A stretch of 52,606 nt of DNA from Bordetella parapertussis (GTDB lineage: Bacteria; Pseudomonadota; Gammaproteobacteria; Burkholderiales; SG8-41), in NCBI GenBank assembly GCA_945864585.1, contig CAMBCF010000020.1, positions 1 through 52,606 of the forward strand, in the 5' to 3' direction. Within the stretch, counting starts at the first letter, position 1. Each line of letters starts with the position of its first letter. The translations under genes were made by a program, and so were the position numbers. Under the pieces are notes generated by a model that searched no databases, was not told where the DNA came from, and saw nothing but the letters and a program-made list of their open reading frames with translations. Positions 33,007-40,839 of the stretch are shown in pieces.

Positions 33007-33363
33007 TTATACAGCACTACCAAGTTCGCGCGCCACCGCCAGCAGTCTCTTGTCGCGAGTCCAGAGTTTTGTTCCGTCCAGGGCTGCGGAAGCCAGCAGG
33101 TGCACGTCGACGTAACCGATGCCTATGCCATGGAGACGATGGCGCTCGATGTAGCCAAGAACCTCGGCGGATTCAGCAACTGCCGCCATCGGCAAGTGCT
33201 GGAGCAAGTCCAGCGTCAACGCGCGATCCGCCAGGCTGCCGCAGGCAATCTCTCCGACGATGAATGGATGCATGACCACTGCGTTATCTTCAAGCAGCTC
33301 GGCCAGACGCACATCTCCGATTCGAAGATGATCAACCCACACCGATGTGTCGACCAGAATCAA
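33007..33363 (-). CDS. vapC: VapC-type PIN-domain toxin
   Basis: A 118-residue PIN-domain ribonuclease. It opens MILVDTSVWVDHLR with the first catalytic Asp; FIVGEIACG and GIGYVDVHLLASA supply the other acidic ligands, and DKRLLAVAREL ends the fold. VapC toxins cleave tRNA or rRNA and are neutralised by VapB. The start overlaps the VapB stop by four bases (ATGA), typical of this operon. It is one of two complete vapBC loci in the window; the other is at 47203-47846. Confidence 0.92.
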   Translation of the reverse strand: MILVDTSVWVDHLRIGDVRLAELLEDNAVVMHPFIVGEIACGSLADRALTLDLLQHLPMAAVAESAEVLGYIERHRLHGIGIGYVDVHLLASAALDGTKLWTRDKRLLAVARELGSAV

Positions 33364-33560
33364 GCGGCGGTCTCTTGGCGCCGGCGCGGAGGGACTTTCA
33401 GTTTTGGCTGAGTGCCTCCCAGCCTTGCCAGGCGCCTGGCGCTCTCACGTTCTATGAGCGCCTTCAGTCCCTCGTGCAACAAAGCCGAACGGTCAAGCGG
33501 GCCGGTCAGCTTGATGGCCGTGGCTAACAAGCCTTCATCCAGAGTTACGGTGGTTCTCAT
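33360..33560 (-). CDS. vapB: VapB-type antitoxin (ribbon-helix-helix)
   Basis: A 66-residue antitoxin. MRTTVTLDEGLLATAIKLTG is the ribbon-helix-helix DNA-binding segment, and the Arg-rich C-terminus (RRLARLGGTQPKLKVPPRRR) is the toxin-binding tail. ATG 33560, with GGAGGC upstream, is used; the frame extends beyond it without a ribosome site. It precedes vapC with a four-base overlap and would repress the operon by binding the palindrome at 33592-33605. Confidence 0.9.
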   Translation of the reverse strand: MRTTVTLDEGLLATAIKLTGPLDRSALLHEGLKALIERESARRLARLGGTQPKLKVPPRRRQETAA

Positions 33561-33591
33561 CGGAAGCCTCCAGTAGTTTGCACCAATATTA

Positions 33592-33605
33592 GCATCATTT
33601 GATGC
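33592..33605. promoter_or_regulatory. Palindromic operator upstream of vapBC
   Basis: GCATCA and TGATGC are separated by two bases (GCATCATTTGATGC), 32 bases before the vapB start and next to an AT-rich TAATAT stretch that could serve as the -10. Location and symmetry fit autoregulation by VapB; binding was not shown. Confidence 0.55.
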
Positions 33606-33638
33606 GTACATCGATGCTGGAAAAGCTCCCAGCCGCGC

Positions 33639-34251
33639 TCACGCCGCCAGAAACCGGAATTCAAACGTATCCCGGAATTTCCCGATATGGCCTGCGGTTG
33701 TGCCCGGGAAATGCGTTGGAATAATCAGCGTGCCGGTATTCACATGCTCGCGAAAAAACTTCCAGCGCGTCGCCGCGGACTCCTTCACATCGAAGCAGAA
33801 GCACGAACTCCAGTCGGGTGCAATTACTTGCGCGCAGTGGTGCATCATGTCGCCGGTGAAAAGCGCGCGCTCGCCGCGCGATTTGAGATCGATGCACACA
33901 TGCCCCGGCGAGTGGCCGGGTGTGGGCACCAGCGACAGTTCGTCGGACAGCACGTACGCGTCATCGACCAGCAGCGCCTGTCCCGCATTGACGATGGGTT
34001 CAACGCAGTCTTCATGAATGGCCGCGAAGCCCGGATCGGTCGCCTGCTTCCAGTGCTCGTACTCGCGCCGGCTGAAAAGTGATGCACAGCAGATCCTGGG
34101 CGCGGTCGTAGGCGAAGTCCGGCACCAGCGACATCACCTCGGCCAATTGTTCCGGCGTCGCTATGGGGAACATGATGTTGGGTGCTCGCCACGGGCCTTC
34201 GCGTTCAATAATACTGGATACGCTGACATCACCGATCTTGACGGGTTTCAT
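33639..34251 (-). pseudogene. MBL-fold metallo-hydrolase with its metal-binding middle deleted
   Basis: ATG 34251 begins a family-typical N-terminus (MKPVKIGDVSVSSIIEREG, then NIMFPIATPEQLAEVM and LLCITFQ). The homology then jumps, in another frame, to RREYEHWKQATDPG, VNAGQALLVDD, SDELSLVPTPGHSPGHV and on to DTFEFRFLAA. About 80 residues, including the HxHxDH metal motif, are missing. The remaining C-terminal half is well kept (ALFTGDMMHH). It follows the Rieske gene on the same strand with 18 bases between, so the operon once included it. Confidence 0.87.
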
Positions 34252-34269
34252 CTGTGGGTTCCCTGTCCG

Positions 34270-35397
34270 TTATTGTAAATTCAATCCGGTCTCATTAAGC
34301 ATTTGCAAATAGTAGCGGTCAAACGCTGCGAGCTGGCTCTCGATCTCGCTATAGGGGCCGGGCTCCCAGGCATGCGAGCGCACGCCGCGGAAGGCGTTGG
34401 CGCATAGCGCCCAGTCCTGACGATTGGTCAGATCCCAGAATGCTATTGCCGGTTGTGCATCAAAGCCTGTGGCCGCGATGGCATCGGGATGGAAATACCA
34501 GTCGCAAACGACGCGCGTGCGATCGACGGCGAGCGGCTGCACGCGGTGGACGAGAACGTAGTCGGGGTGCAGTGACAGGAAGGCAGACGGGAACAAGCTG
34601 TAGTAGTAGACCCGGCCGCGCTCCTCGGCGGTGAGGCCGGCGAACGGTGGCGCGCAGCACGCACCGTGCATGGTCATGCTTCCCTGCGGGTTCGACATTC
34701 CCATCGCGCCGCCGAGCACCGGGCCTTCGTCCAGATCGTTCTCAGTGTTGCGGTACGGCGTGAGCCGGTTCAGGTGCGGATGCACCGTTGGGCAGTGGTA
34801 GCACTCGCTGTAGTTGTGGAAGATAAGCTTCCAGTTGGCCTCGACTTCGTAGATGGTCTGGTGCACAGACGTCAACTCGGGCAGGGGCCAGTGCTCGAAT
34901 TTACCGGCGAGGGCGTGCAGCGCCACATCGAACGTTTCGAACGGTTGCGGGCCGGCGGCGAAATTAACGAACAAAAACCCGCGCCACTCAGCGAGCGCTG
35001 CCGGCTTCAAACCCCACGACGCCTTGTCGAAGGCGGCGACCTCCTGCATGTTCGGCGCGCTCCTGAGCGTGCCGTCGAGTCCGTAGGTCCAAGCGTGGTA
35101 CGAGCACTGTATCGCGTTACCGAGATTCCCGCGGGTGCCGACGCACAATCGCGTCCCGCGATGACGGCAGAAATTGTGATGCGCGCGCAGCTGGCCGGAA
35201 TGATCGCGCAACACGATCACGCTCTCGCTGCCGCTCTGGTGGAGAAAGTAGCTTCCGCGCTGCGGCAGTTCTGACACGTGGCCGGCGAGCAGCCAGTTGC
35301 GGCGAAAAATCCGCTCCTGTTCGAGCCGCCAGATCTCGGGGCTCGTAAAATACTCACCGGGGAGCGTGCGCTGACCGTGGGAGGTACGCAACTTCAT
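34270..35397 (-). CDS. Rieske ring-hydroxylating oxygenase, large subunit
   Basis: A 375-residue Rieske non-heme iron oxygenase alpha subunit. The [2Fe-2S] ligands are Cys77-x-His79 and Cys98-x2-His101 (CRHRGTRLC and QCSYHAW). Mononuclear iron ligands include His201 and His206 in YSECYHCPTVHPHL. Such enzymes hydroxylate or demethylate aromatic and quaternary-ammonium substrates with electrons from a reductase, which is not encoded here. The start ATG has no clear ribosome site. It lies downstream of the GMC oxidoreductase pair and upstream of an MBL pseudogene, all minus strand. Confidence 0.92.
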   Translation of the reverse strand: MKLRTSHGQRTLPGEYFTSPEIWRLEQERIFRRNWLLAGHVSELPQRGSYFLHQSGSESVIVLRDHSGQLRAHHNFCRHRGTRLCVGTRGNLGNAIQCSYHAWTYGLDGTLRSAPNMQEVAAFDKASWGLKPAALAEWRGFLFVNFAAGPQPFETFDVALHALAGKFEHWPLPELTSVHQTIYEVEANWKLIFHNYSECYHCPTVHPHLNRLTPYRNTENDLDEGPVLGGAMGMSNPQGSMTMHGACCAPPFAGLTAEERGRVYYYSLFPSAFLSLHPDYVLVHRVQPLAVDRTRVVCDWYFHPDAIAATGFDAQPAIAFWDLTNRQDWALCANAFRGVRSHAWEPGPYSEIESQLAAFDRYYLQMLNETGLNLQ

Positions 35398-35514
35398 CTA
35401 TGGATTCGCGAGTTGGCGGCCAGTATCCGATGCGCAGGGTCAGCGCCGTTTCCTCGCTTCGTTGTTTCCGCCGCAGCGCGTCGCGCGTGTAGCAGCGCTG
35501 CGGCTCGCTAACGC

Positions 35515-37278
35515 TCAGAGCATCGACTGCCCCGGCCGCTTCATGTAAATATCCTTGATGCCGTCCGCGGCCCAGCATGCCAGCGTGCCGATGGTCTCGG
35601 TCGGACCTACCGCAGCGTTCTGCGGATACGCGCTGCCGCCGACCACGAACACATTCGGCACGTCCCATGACTGAAGATGCTTGTTCACCACGCTGGTGGC
35701 CGGATCCGCGCCCATCACCGCGCCGCCGATATTGTGGGTGCTTTGATAGGGGATGATGCTGTATTTCGTCGGCACGGCGCGCGCGGCGTAGCTGGTCGGC
35801 GCCATGGCTTTTGCTATTTCGACGCAGCGCTCGTTCATGTACTTGAGCATTTTCTGTTCATTCTGATGCCAGTCGAAAGTCATGCGCAGCAGCGGCAAGC
35901 CGTTGGCATCGCGATAGGTGGGATCGAGATCGAGATAATGCTGACGGTAGCTCTGGCACGAGCCGTGGATGCCAATACTGAAACTGCGGCGGTAATTGTG
36001 CGCAACCGCCTTTTTCCACGCGCCGCCCCAGCGCGGAGTGCCGTGGGGCACCGGCTTGGATTTGATCGGCGTGGCGCCGGGGCTGGATACCGCGATATAG
36101 GCGCTGCCGACGAATCCCAGTTCGGCGCGATCGAGCTCTTCGCCGTTGAAATCGTCAAATTGGGTGCTGGTCATGCCGCCGCCGATGAACGGATTGAACT
36201 CGCGATCATCAAAGAAGACCTCAACTTTGCCGCCCGTCTGATACGAGTAGTTGCGGCCCACCACGCCGGTGCCGGCCTGTGGATCGTAGGGTTTGCCGAT
36301 GCCCGACAGCAGCAGCAAGCGCGTGTTGTTAAAGCAGTAGGTCGCCAGCACCACGATGTTGGCCGGCTGTTCGACCTGCTGGCCGCGTGCATCGATGTAA
36401 GTCACGCCGGTCGCCTGCTTGCCGGTTGAATCGGTGTTGACCTTGATCACATTGCACAGCGGGCGCAACTCGAAATTTTCTTTTTTCATCAGCGCTGGCA
36501 GCACCGCGGTGAGCGGGTTGGCCTTCGCCCCTGCCGCACACGCATGACTGCTGCAGAATCCGCCGCGCTGGCACTCGCCCATCATCACTTTGTAAAGATT
36601 GGTGTAATCCCGCGTCATCGCGGCGGCCGGCCCCGGAAACGGGTGGTAACCCAATTCAGCCGCAGCCTTGGCGAACAATACGCCTTGCGGCGTGGGGCGC
36701 GTCGGCGGATTTGGATACTCGCGCGAACGCGGGCCTTCAAATGGATTGCCGCCGGACTGGATTTCACCGTTCAGATTACCGGCCTTACCGCCCACGCCGT
36801 AGATGTGCTCGAACTGGTCGTAGTACGGTTCCAGTTCCTCATAGGTGAGGCCCCAGTCCTGACTGGTGCAATCCGCAGGAAAGAAATTCTTACCGTGAAG
36901 CGCCGTCATGCGGCTGCGGATTTCGAAATCGTAGGGCAGAAAACGCCGCGCATTGCAGCCCCAGTGTGCGGCCGTGCCGCCGACGATTTCACCGGGCTTG
37001 AAGGAACCGAGTTCGCGCATCGGCAGCGCAGTCTCGCTCATGTTGTTACGAATGGTGATGGTTTCGCGCGACAGGTTCTGAAAGATATCGCTGTGGCGGT
37101 CGAACTTCAGTTCGTCGTTCGTGTACGGCATCACAAAGTCGTGCTGCGGCTCGATCATGCGGCCGCGCTCCAGACACAGCACACTGAGTCCGGCGTTGGC
37201 CAGTTCCATGCAGATGATCGAACCGGCAACGCCGCTGCCCACCACCACCGCGTCGACAGGTTTAAGTTTTGTAGTCAT
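35515..37278 (-). CDS. GMC-family FAD oxidoreductase (large subunit)
   Basis: A 587-residue GMC oxidoreductase. The FAD dinucleotide motif VVVGSGVAGSIICMELA is at the N-terminus, GGTAAHWGCNARRF binds the flavin ring, and the active site is THNIGGAVMG (His) with AYPQNAAVGPTETI (Asn) at the end. No signal or twin-arginine leader is seen. In gluconate/fructose-type dehydrogenases this subunit works with a small subunit 3 and a cytochrome c; the small one is 1 base upstream, but no cytochrome is in view. It likely oxidises a sugar, polyol or alcohol. Confidence 0.92.
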   Translation of the reverse strand: MTTKLKPVDAVVVGSGVAGSIICMELANAGLSVLCLERGRMIEPQHDFVMPYTNDELKFDRHSDIFQNLSRETITIRNNMSETALPMRELGSFKPGEIVGGTAAHWGCNARRFLPYDFEIRSRMTALHGKNFFPADCTSQDWGLTYEELEPYYDQFEHIYGVGGKAGNLNGEIQSGGNPFEGPRSREYPNPPTRPTPQGVLFAKAAAELGYHPFPGPAAAMTRDYTNLYKVMMGECQRGGFCSSHACAAGAKANPLTAVLPALMKKENFELRPLCNVIKVNTDSTGKQATGVTYIDARGQQVEQPANIVVLATYCFNNTRLLLLSGIGKPYDPQAGTGVVGRNYSYQTGGKVEVFFDDREFNPFIGGGMTSTQFDDFNGEELDRAELGFVGSAYIAVSSPGATPIKSKPVPHGTPRWGGAWKKAVAHNYRRSFSIGIHGSCQSYRQHYLDLDPTYRDANGLPLLRMTFDWHQNEQKMLKYMNERCVEIAKAMAPTSYAARAVPTKYSIIPYQSTHNIGGAVMGADPATSVVNKHLQSWDVPNVFVVGGSAYPQNAAVGPTETIGTLACWAADGIKDIYMKRPGQSML

Positions 37279-37279
37279 G

Positions 37280-37939
37280 TTATTTGCTCGCTATCGGTTT
37301 GATCATGATGTGCCTGGCGTAGCCCTGTGCATCCACCTTCGCCTGCTGTGTCTGGATGTCGAGAATACTCACCGGCTCTGCGCGGTAAATCTCCGGATTG
37401 TCGACGTGCGCGTTGTAGGCGCCCGAGGCAACGCCGGGAAAGCCGACCAGCTTCCAGCCCACCTTGTCGCGGTTGCCGCCGTACATCGGGTCGGCGAAAA
37501 AGCCTTCCTCGGTATTGCGCCAGAGAATGTCGAAAAAAAGCTTGCTTGACAGCGACGGCAGCGCAACCTTGCCGTGCTCAAGCGCCTGCAATACTTCGTC
37601 CTGCTGCGCCGCCGTCAGAAACTCAAAGTTCTTGCCGTATTGTTTGGTGCAATACTGGTTGGTTTCAAGAATGCCGACGTGATAAATCTCCACCGGCGTA
37701 AGCCGTGACTGGAACCCCTGCTGCGGCGTGCCTTCGAGCCACGGGCCGGAGCGGTAATTGCGGCCGTGTGTGCCCCAGACGCTGCGCAACTGCTGATCGA
37801 TGTAGTAGGTGACATCGGCGTCTTTAGCGCCTGGCCCCAGCTCGTCGGTCGGGATCAGGCGCTCGACGGCGGCGTCAAGAAAGCGAACTTCCGGCTGTGT
37901 CAGACAGCCGTATGCGTGCGGAACTGCGGACTCTCCCAT
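37280..37939 (-). CDS. Gluconate 2-dehydrogenase subunit 3 family protein
   Basis: A 219-residue protein of the gluconate 2-dehydrogenase small-subunit family, identified by LTQPEVRFLDAAVERLIPTD, DVTYYIDQQLRS and FFDILWRNTEEGFFADP. In this family subunit 3 helps fold and export the GMC subunit, usually with a twin-arginine signal; no such leader is seen here, so export of the complex is doubtful. ATG 37939 lies 8 bases from GGGAGAA and is preferred to 37945. It is the first gene of the operon and sits 1 base before the GMC gene. Confidence 0.9.
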   Translation of the reverse strand: MGESAVPHAYGCLTQPEVRFLDAAVERLIPTDELGPGAKDADVTYYIDQQLRSVWGTHGRNYRSGPWLEGTPQQGFQSRLTPVEIYHVGILETNQYCTKQYGKNFEFLTAAQQDEVLQALEHGKVALPSLSSKLFFDILWRNTEEGFFADPMYGGNRDKVGWKLVGFPGVASGAYNAHVDNPEIYRAEPVSILDIQTQQAKVDAQGYARHIMIKPIASK

Positions 37940-38109
37940 CTTCATTTCTCCCGGAATATGGACACTTGCGGCAGGCAACGGCGTCGTGAGCGACGCCTGA
38001 TCCGCAGTAGTAGAATTATAACGGCCAACAGCGTTTCATGGTGCGTGCGTCGCGGCTGCAGGGCAGAAATGGGTCTGCGGTCCACGATTTGAGCGCGGCC
38101 CGTTGATTG

Positions 38110-38404
38110 CTACCCTGTCTTTGGTACCGCGCCCAGCGCGGTAACATGCTTCAGGACTTCACTCGTTACGCGTATCAATGCCGCGACCAGGGCTTCGTCA
38201 ATATCAACATCGCCTTCATAGTGAGAGTGCATGTGCGGCGTTGTATGCAAGATCGAAACGGCTTTCGATACTGTTGGTCGGGTTCCCCGCATCTATCAGG
38301 CGCACGCGGCCGGATCGCAACAATCCATCAAACGCGGCCTGCGCGGAAGGCTCCGTTTTGAGCTGGCCGATGCGAACCAGATTATCAAGCGCCGGAATTG
38401 GCAT
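38110..38404 (-). pseudogene. HEPN-domain partner of the nucleotidyltransferase, middle deleted
   Basis: Starting from ATG 38404 (20 bases inside the end of the nucleotidyltransferase), the first ~60 residues match a HEPN toxin of the MNT/HEPN type: NLVRIGQLKTEPSAQAAFDG, then SGRVRLIDAG and FDLAYNAAHALSL, then a stop. The family continues in the next frame at HYEGDVDIDEALVAALIRV and ends at 38110. About 50 residues, which would include the helix with the RxxxxH active site, are missing. The locus is thus an antitoxin without a working toxin. Confidence 0.83.
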
Positions 38405-39047
38405 TAGTCTTTAAAACCAATGGAATAAGCTCACCCGCCAGCACCTTGGTTAGAAACGGATTGCCAGCAGCGCGGCGGCGCTCGAATTCCTTCGCCGTGT
38501 AGAGCGTGGGGCTGACTGTGCGGCCCAATTTTTTTTCGGCAGGCGCAAGCGCGGCATAAACTTTCTCTAATGTGAGGTCATCGGCAACGATTAACACATC
38601 GATATCGCTTTGCGCACGAGCGCTGCCCTTGGCTATCGAGCCGTACAACCACGCAGCGTGCAAGTGATCCGCCAGCGGCGCCAGCGCGAAGCGCAAGGAT
38701 TCTGCCGGGCCGAACATTTTCAGCGCCAAGCCGCGTAATTCCTCGAATACCGGCGCAGCTTTGTTGGCTTGGTAATGCTTCTGGTTGCCGACGCGCGTTA
38801 CCGTGACCAGTCCGCTCTCGTCGAGGCGCTGCAACTCGCGTTGCACCGCGCCGGACCCAGCGCCTGCAAGCGAGATGACTTCGGTAGCGAAAAAACTGCG
38901 TTCCGGCCGGCCGAACAGCAACCCGAGCACGCGCTGCTGCGTGGTGGTGAACAGCGCGCTCGCCATGCTTACGGTTGGGCGCGCAGGGGTGCGCTTGGCG
39001 GCGGGACCGCGTGAAGATTTACGACGGGTAGCAATAGATATACCCAT
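38385..39047 (-). CDS. wHTH-nucleotidyltransferase (MNT) antitoxin-type protein
   Basis: About 220 residues: an N-terminal winged helix (TTTQQRVLGLLFGRPERSF, AGSGAVQRELQRLDESGL) and a C-terminal MNT domain with GSIAKGSARAQSDIDVLIV, the G-S-x10-D-x-D nucleotide-transfer signature. In HEPN/MNT systems this part AMPylates and inhibits the HEPN toxin. The start is unclear: ATG 39047 or ATG 39056 lie within the operators, and ATG 38966 gives a shorter form without the basic N-terminal tail; no ribosome site decides. It overlaps the collapsed HEPN gene by 20 bases. Confidence 0.85.
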   Translation of the reverse strand: MGISIATRRKSSRGPAAKRTPARPTVSMASALFTTTQQRVLGLLFGRPERSFFATEVISLAGAGSGAVQRELQRLDESGLVTVTRVGNQKHYQANKAAPVFEELRGLALKMFGPAESLRFALAPLADHLHAAWLYGSIAKGSARAQSDIDVLIVADDLTLEKVYAALAPAEKKLGRTVSPTLYTAKEFERRRAAGNPFLTKVLAGELIPLVLKTNANSGA

Positions 39048-39074
39048 ATTGGGCATTTTACTACCCAATTTGGG
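39043..39074. promoter_or_regulatory. Tandem CCCA(W3)TGGG operators at the MNT gene start
   Basis: CCCATATTGGG (39043-39053) and CCCAATTTGGG (39064-39074) are near-identical palindromes with centres 21 bases apart, exactly two DNA turns. They overlap possible starts of the winged-helix MNT gene, the pattern expected for an autoregulated operon with two dimers bound on one DNA face. Confidence 0.7.
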
Positions 39075-39314
39075 TTTGTTGCAACTGGCGCACTAAAGTG
39101 CAATGGGGTTGCGTCTCGCTTATTCGTAGGCAATAGCAGTCATTGGGTGTTTCGATTGCGTTACGCAGAGGCTTGCGACGTTTAGACGAACTGGGAAATC
39201 TTCTCAACAGCATGGTCTACATTTGATGGTGCGGATTCCCGAACGACGCGAACGACGGGGTCGCGTTGCGCCTTTTGCCTATGAAGACGAGGAGGCAAGT
39301 TGCGCCAAGACCAA

Positions 39315-39425
39315 TCATGGTTCGATAGTCAACATGGCGCGGATACATTCTTCCAGCGATTGAAGATGTTTATCGATGACGGCAGCTACCGTTAACGGAT
39401 CATAGGGTTGCCAGGGTTTGCTCAT
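39315..39425 (-). CDS. 36-residue ORF overlapping the small MNT gene
   Basis: ATG 39425 overlaps the stop of the nucleotidyltransferase gene by four bases (ATGA). It encodes a 36-residue helical-looking peptide (MSKPWQPYDPLTVAAVIDKH and on to ECIRAMLTIEP) ending at 39315. The overlap suggests a translated partner, such as a truncated HepT/DUF86-like toxin, but no family was recognised. Confidence 0.45.
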   Translation of the reverse strand: MSKPWQPYDPLTVAAVIDKHLQSLEECIRAMLTIEP

Positions 39426-39712
39426 AGCTCCACGGATTCTCTAAGAACCTGATCACGAATATGCCGGTTTAATTCATGTTCGGGCACTAATTCTATGTGG
39501 CGCTGGAGCAAGCTCTGCAGTCGTTCGACGAGTGGGAGCCGCTGGGCAAACAGATCGTAACCCCGTGGCAAATCCACCAGGAAATCAATATCGCTGTCAG
39601 GCCGCTCCTCGCCCCTGGCGACCGATCCGAATACGCGAATATGCCGAACGCCATACTGGTTGCCCAAGGCGAAAATGGCGTCTCTCATTACACGTAATTC
39701 GTCCAGTAACAT
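39422..39712 (-). CDS. Minimal nucleotidyltransferase (MNT), MntA-like
   Basis: A 96-residue stand-alone MNT protein with HIRVFGSVARGEERPDSDID (GSVARG and DSDID), then FLVDLPRGYDLFAQ. In MntA/HepT systems it modifies and blocks a HEPN RNase encoded next to it. Here the neighbour is only a 36-residue ORF, so the locus is either an orphan or has lost its toxin. It is unrelated by position to the larger MNT gene at 38385, though both are on the minus strand. Confidence 0.88.
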   Translation of the reverse strand: MLLDELRVMRDAIFALGNQYGVRHIRVFGSVARGEERPDSDIDFLVDLPRGYDLFAQRLPLVERLQSLLQRHIELVPEHELNRHIRDQVLRESVEL

Positions 39713-39842
39713 GTGAATCAGCCTTCGTCTTTTTAGGCCAGTAACGCTGGATTACAAGGGATACAGCATGTGGTATCACCCCTTTGTTGCTGAACCGTTT
39801 GCGAACGCCACGCGTAATTCATTATCGCGCTCTTCCTGCCCG

Positions 39843-40820
39843 CTACTGCTGCGCGATGCCGGCGTCCTTGATGACGCGCGCCCAGCGCTCGGTCTCCGCA
39901 CGGATGAACTGCGCGAATTCCTCGCGGCTGTTGGGAGCGACTTCGATCACGAGGTCTCTGAATCGCCGCTGGATTTCGGGTATGCGCAACACCGCGGTGA
40001 GATCGGCATGAACCTTGTCGAGGATAGGCGTGGGTGTGCCGGTGGGCGCACATAACCCGTACCAGGAATTCACTTCGAAGCCGGGCAGCGCGGTCTCGTG
40101 CATGGTCGGCACCGCAGGCAACTGCGTCACGCGTGTCAGGCTGGTCACCGCCAGCGCACGCACACGCCCGCTTTGAATCGTCGACAGCACGCCCGGCGCT
40201 GTCTGCACGCTCACCGGAATTTGTCCGCCGATCACGTCGGTAAGCGCCTGCGGAGCGCCCTTGTACGCAACATGCACGACATTGATTTTCGCCGTCAACT
40301 TGAGCAGTTCCATCATGACGTGCTGCGAGGTGCCGGCAGCCGACGTGCCGTAGCTCAGCTTGCCCGGATTGGCTTTGGCATAGGTAATGAATTCTTTCAT
40401 GGTGTGTACGGGCAGCGACGGATGCACTACCACAACGTTCGGTGTTTTGCCGATCAGTGAGATGGGTGCAAAGTCGCGCGGGTGGTCGTAAGGCAATTTC
40501 ACGTACAACGACGCGGCGATCGCACTGGACGCTATATTGCATTGAAACAAGGTGTAGCCATCGGCTGGCGCTTTGGCGGCGAATGCCGCACCCACCGTCC
40601 CGCCTGCGCCCGATCGGTTATCCACCACCACCTGCTGGCCCCACATGCGACTGAGTCGCTCGGTGATCTGGCGTGCAACGATGTCGGGCGAGCCTGCGGC
40701 GGGAAAAGGCACGAGGTAGCGGACGGATTTGGTGGGGTAACTTTGCGCCGAAGTTGCCGCAGGTAAGTGCCAGGCTAAAGCCGCCAGCGCGAACCATAAC
40801 GCCCGAGGTTGTTTGATCAC
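39843..40820 (-). CDS. TctC/Bug solute-binding protein
   Basis: A 325-residue Bug protein with signal peptide (ALWFALAALAWHLPAATSAQ), KSVRYLVPFPAAGSPDIVAR, VDNRSGAGGTVG and AYKGAPQALTDVIGGQ. The start is a GTG at 40820. It follows the enolase-superfamily gene by 19 bases on the same strand, forming a two-gene unit in which the binding protein and the enolase would act on the same acid. Confidence 0.92.
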   Translation of the reverse strand: MIKQPRALWFALAALAWHLPAATSAQSYPTKSVRYLVPFPAAGSPDIVARQITERLSRMWGQQVVVDNRSGAGGTVGAAFAAKAPADGYTLFQCNIASSAIAASLYVKLPYDHPRDFAPISLIGKTPNVVVVHPSLPVHTMKEFITYAKANPGKLSYGTSAAGTSQHVMMELLKLTAKINVVHVAYKGAPQALTDVIGGQIPVSVQTAPGVLSTIQSGRVRALAVTSLTRVTQLPAVPTMHETALPGFEVNSWYGLCAPTGTPTPILDKVHADLTAVLRIPEIQRRFRDLVIEVAPNSREEFAQFIRAETERWARVIKDAGIAQQ

Positions 40821-40839
40821 AGTGGTCTCATGCCCGGGG

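Noticed and set aside
39733-40542. Minus-strand 269-codon frame overlapping the Bug gene at 39843
   Set aside because: It is a frame-shifted shadow of the Bug gene; composition is Arg/Ala/His-rich with no motif.
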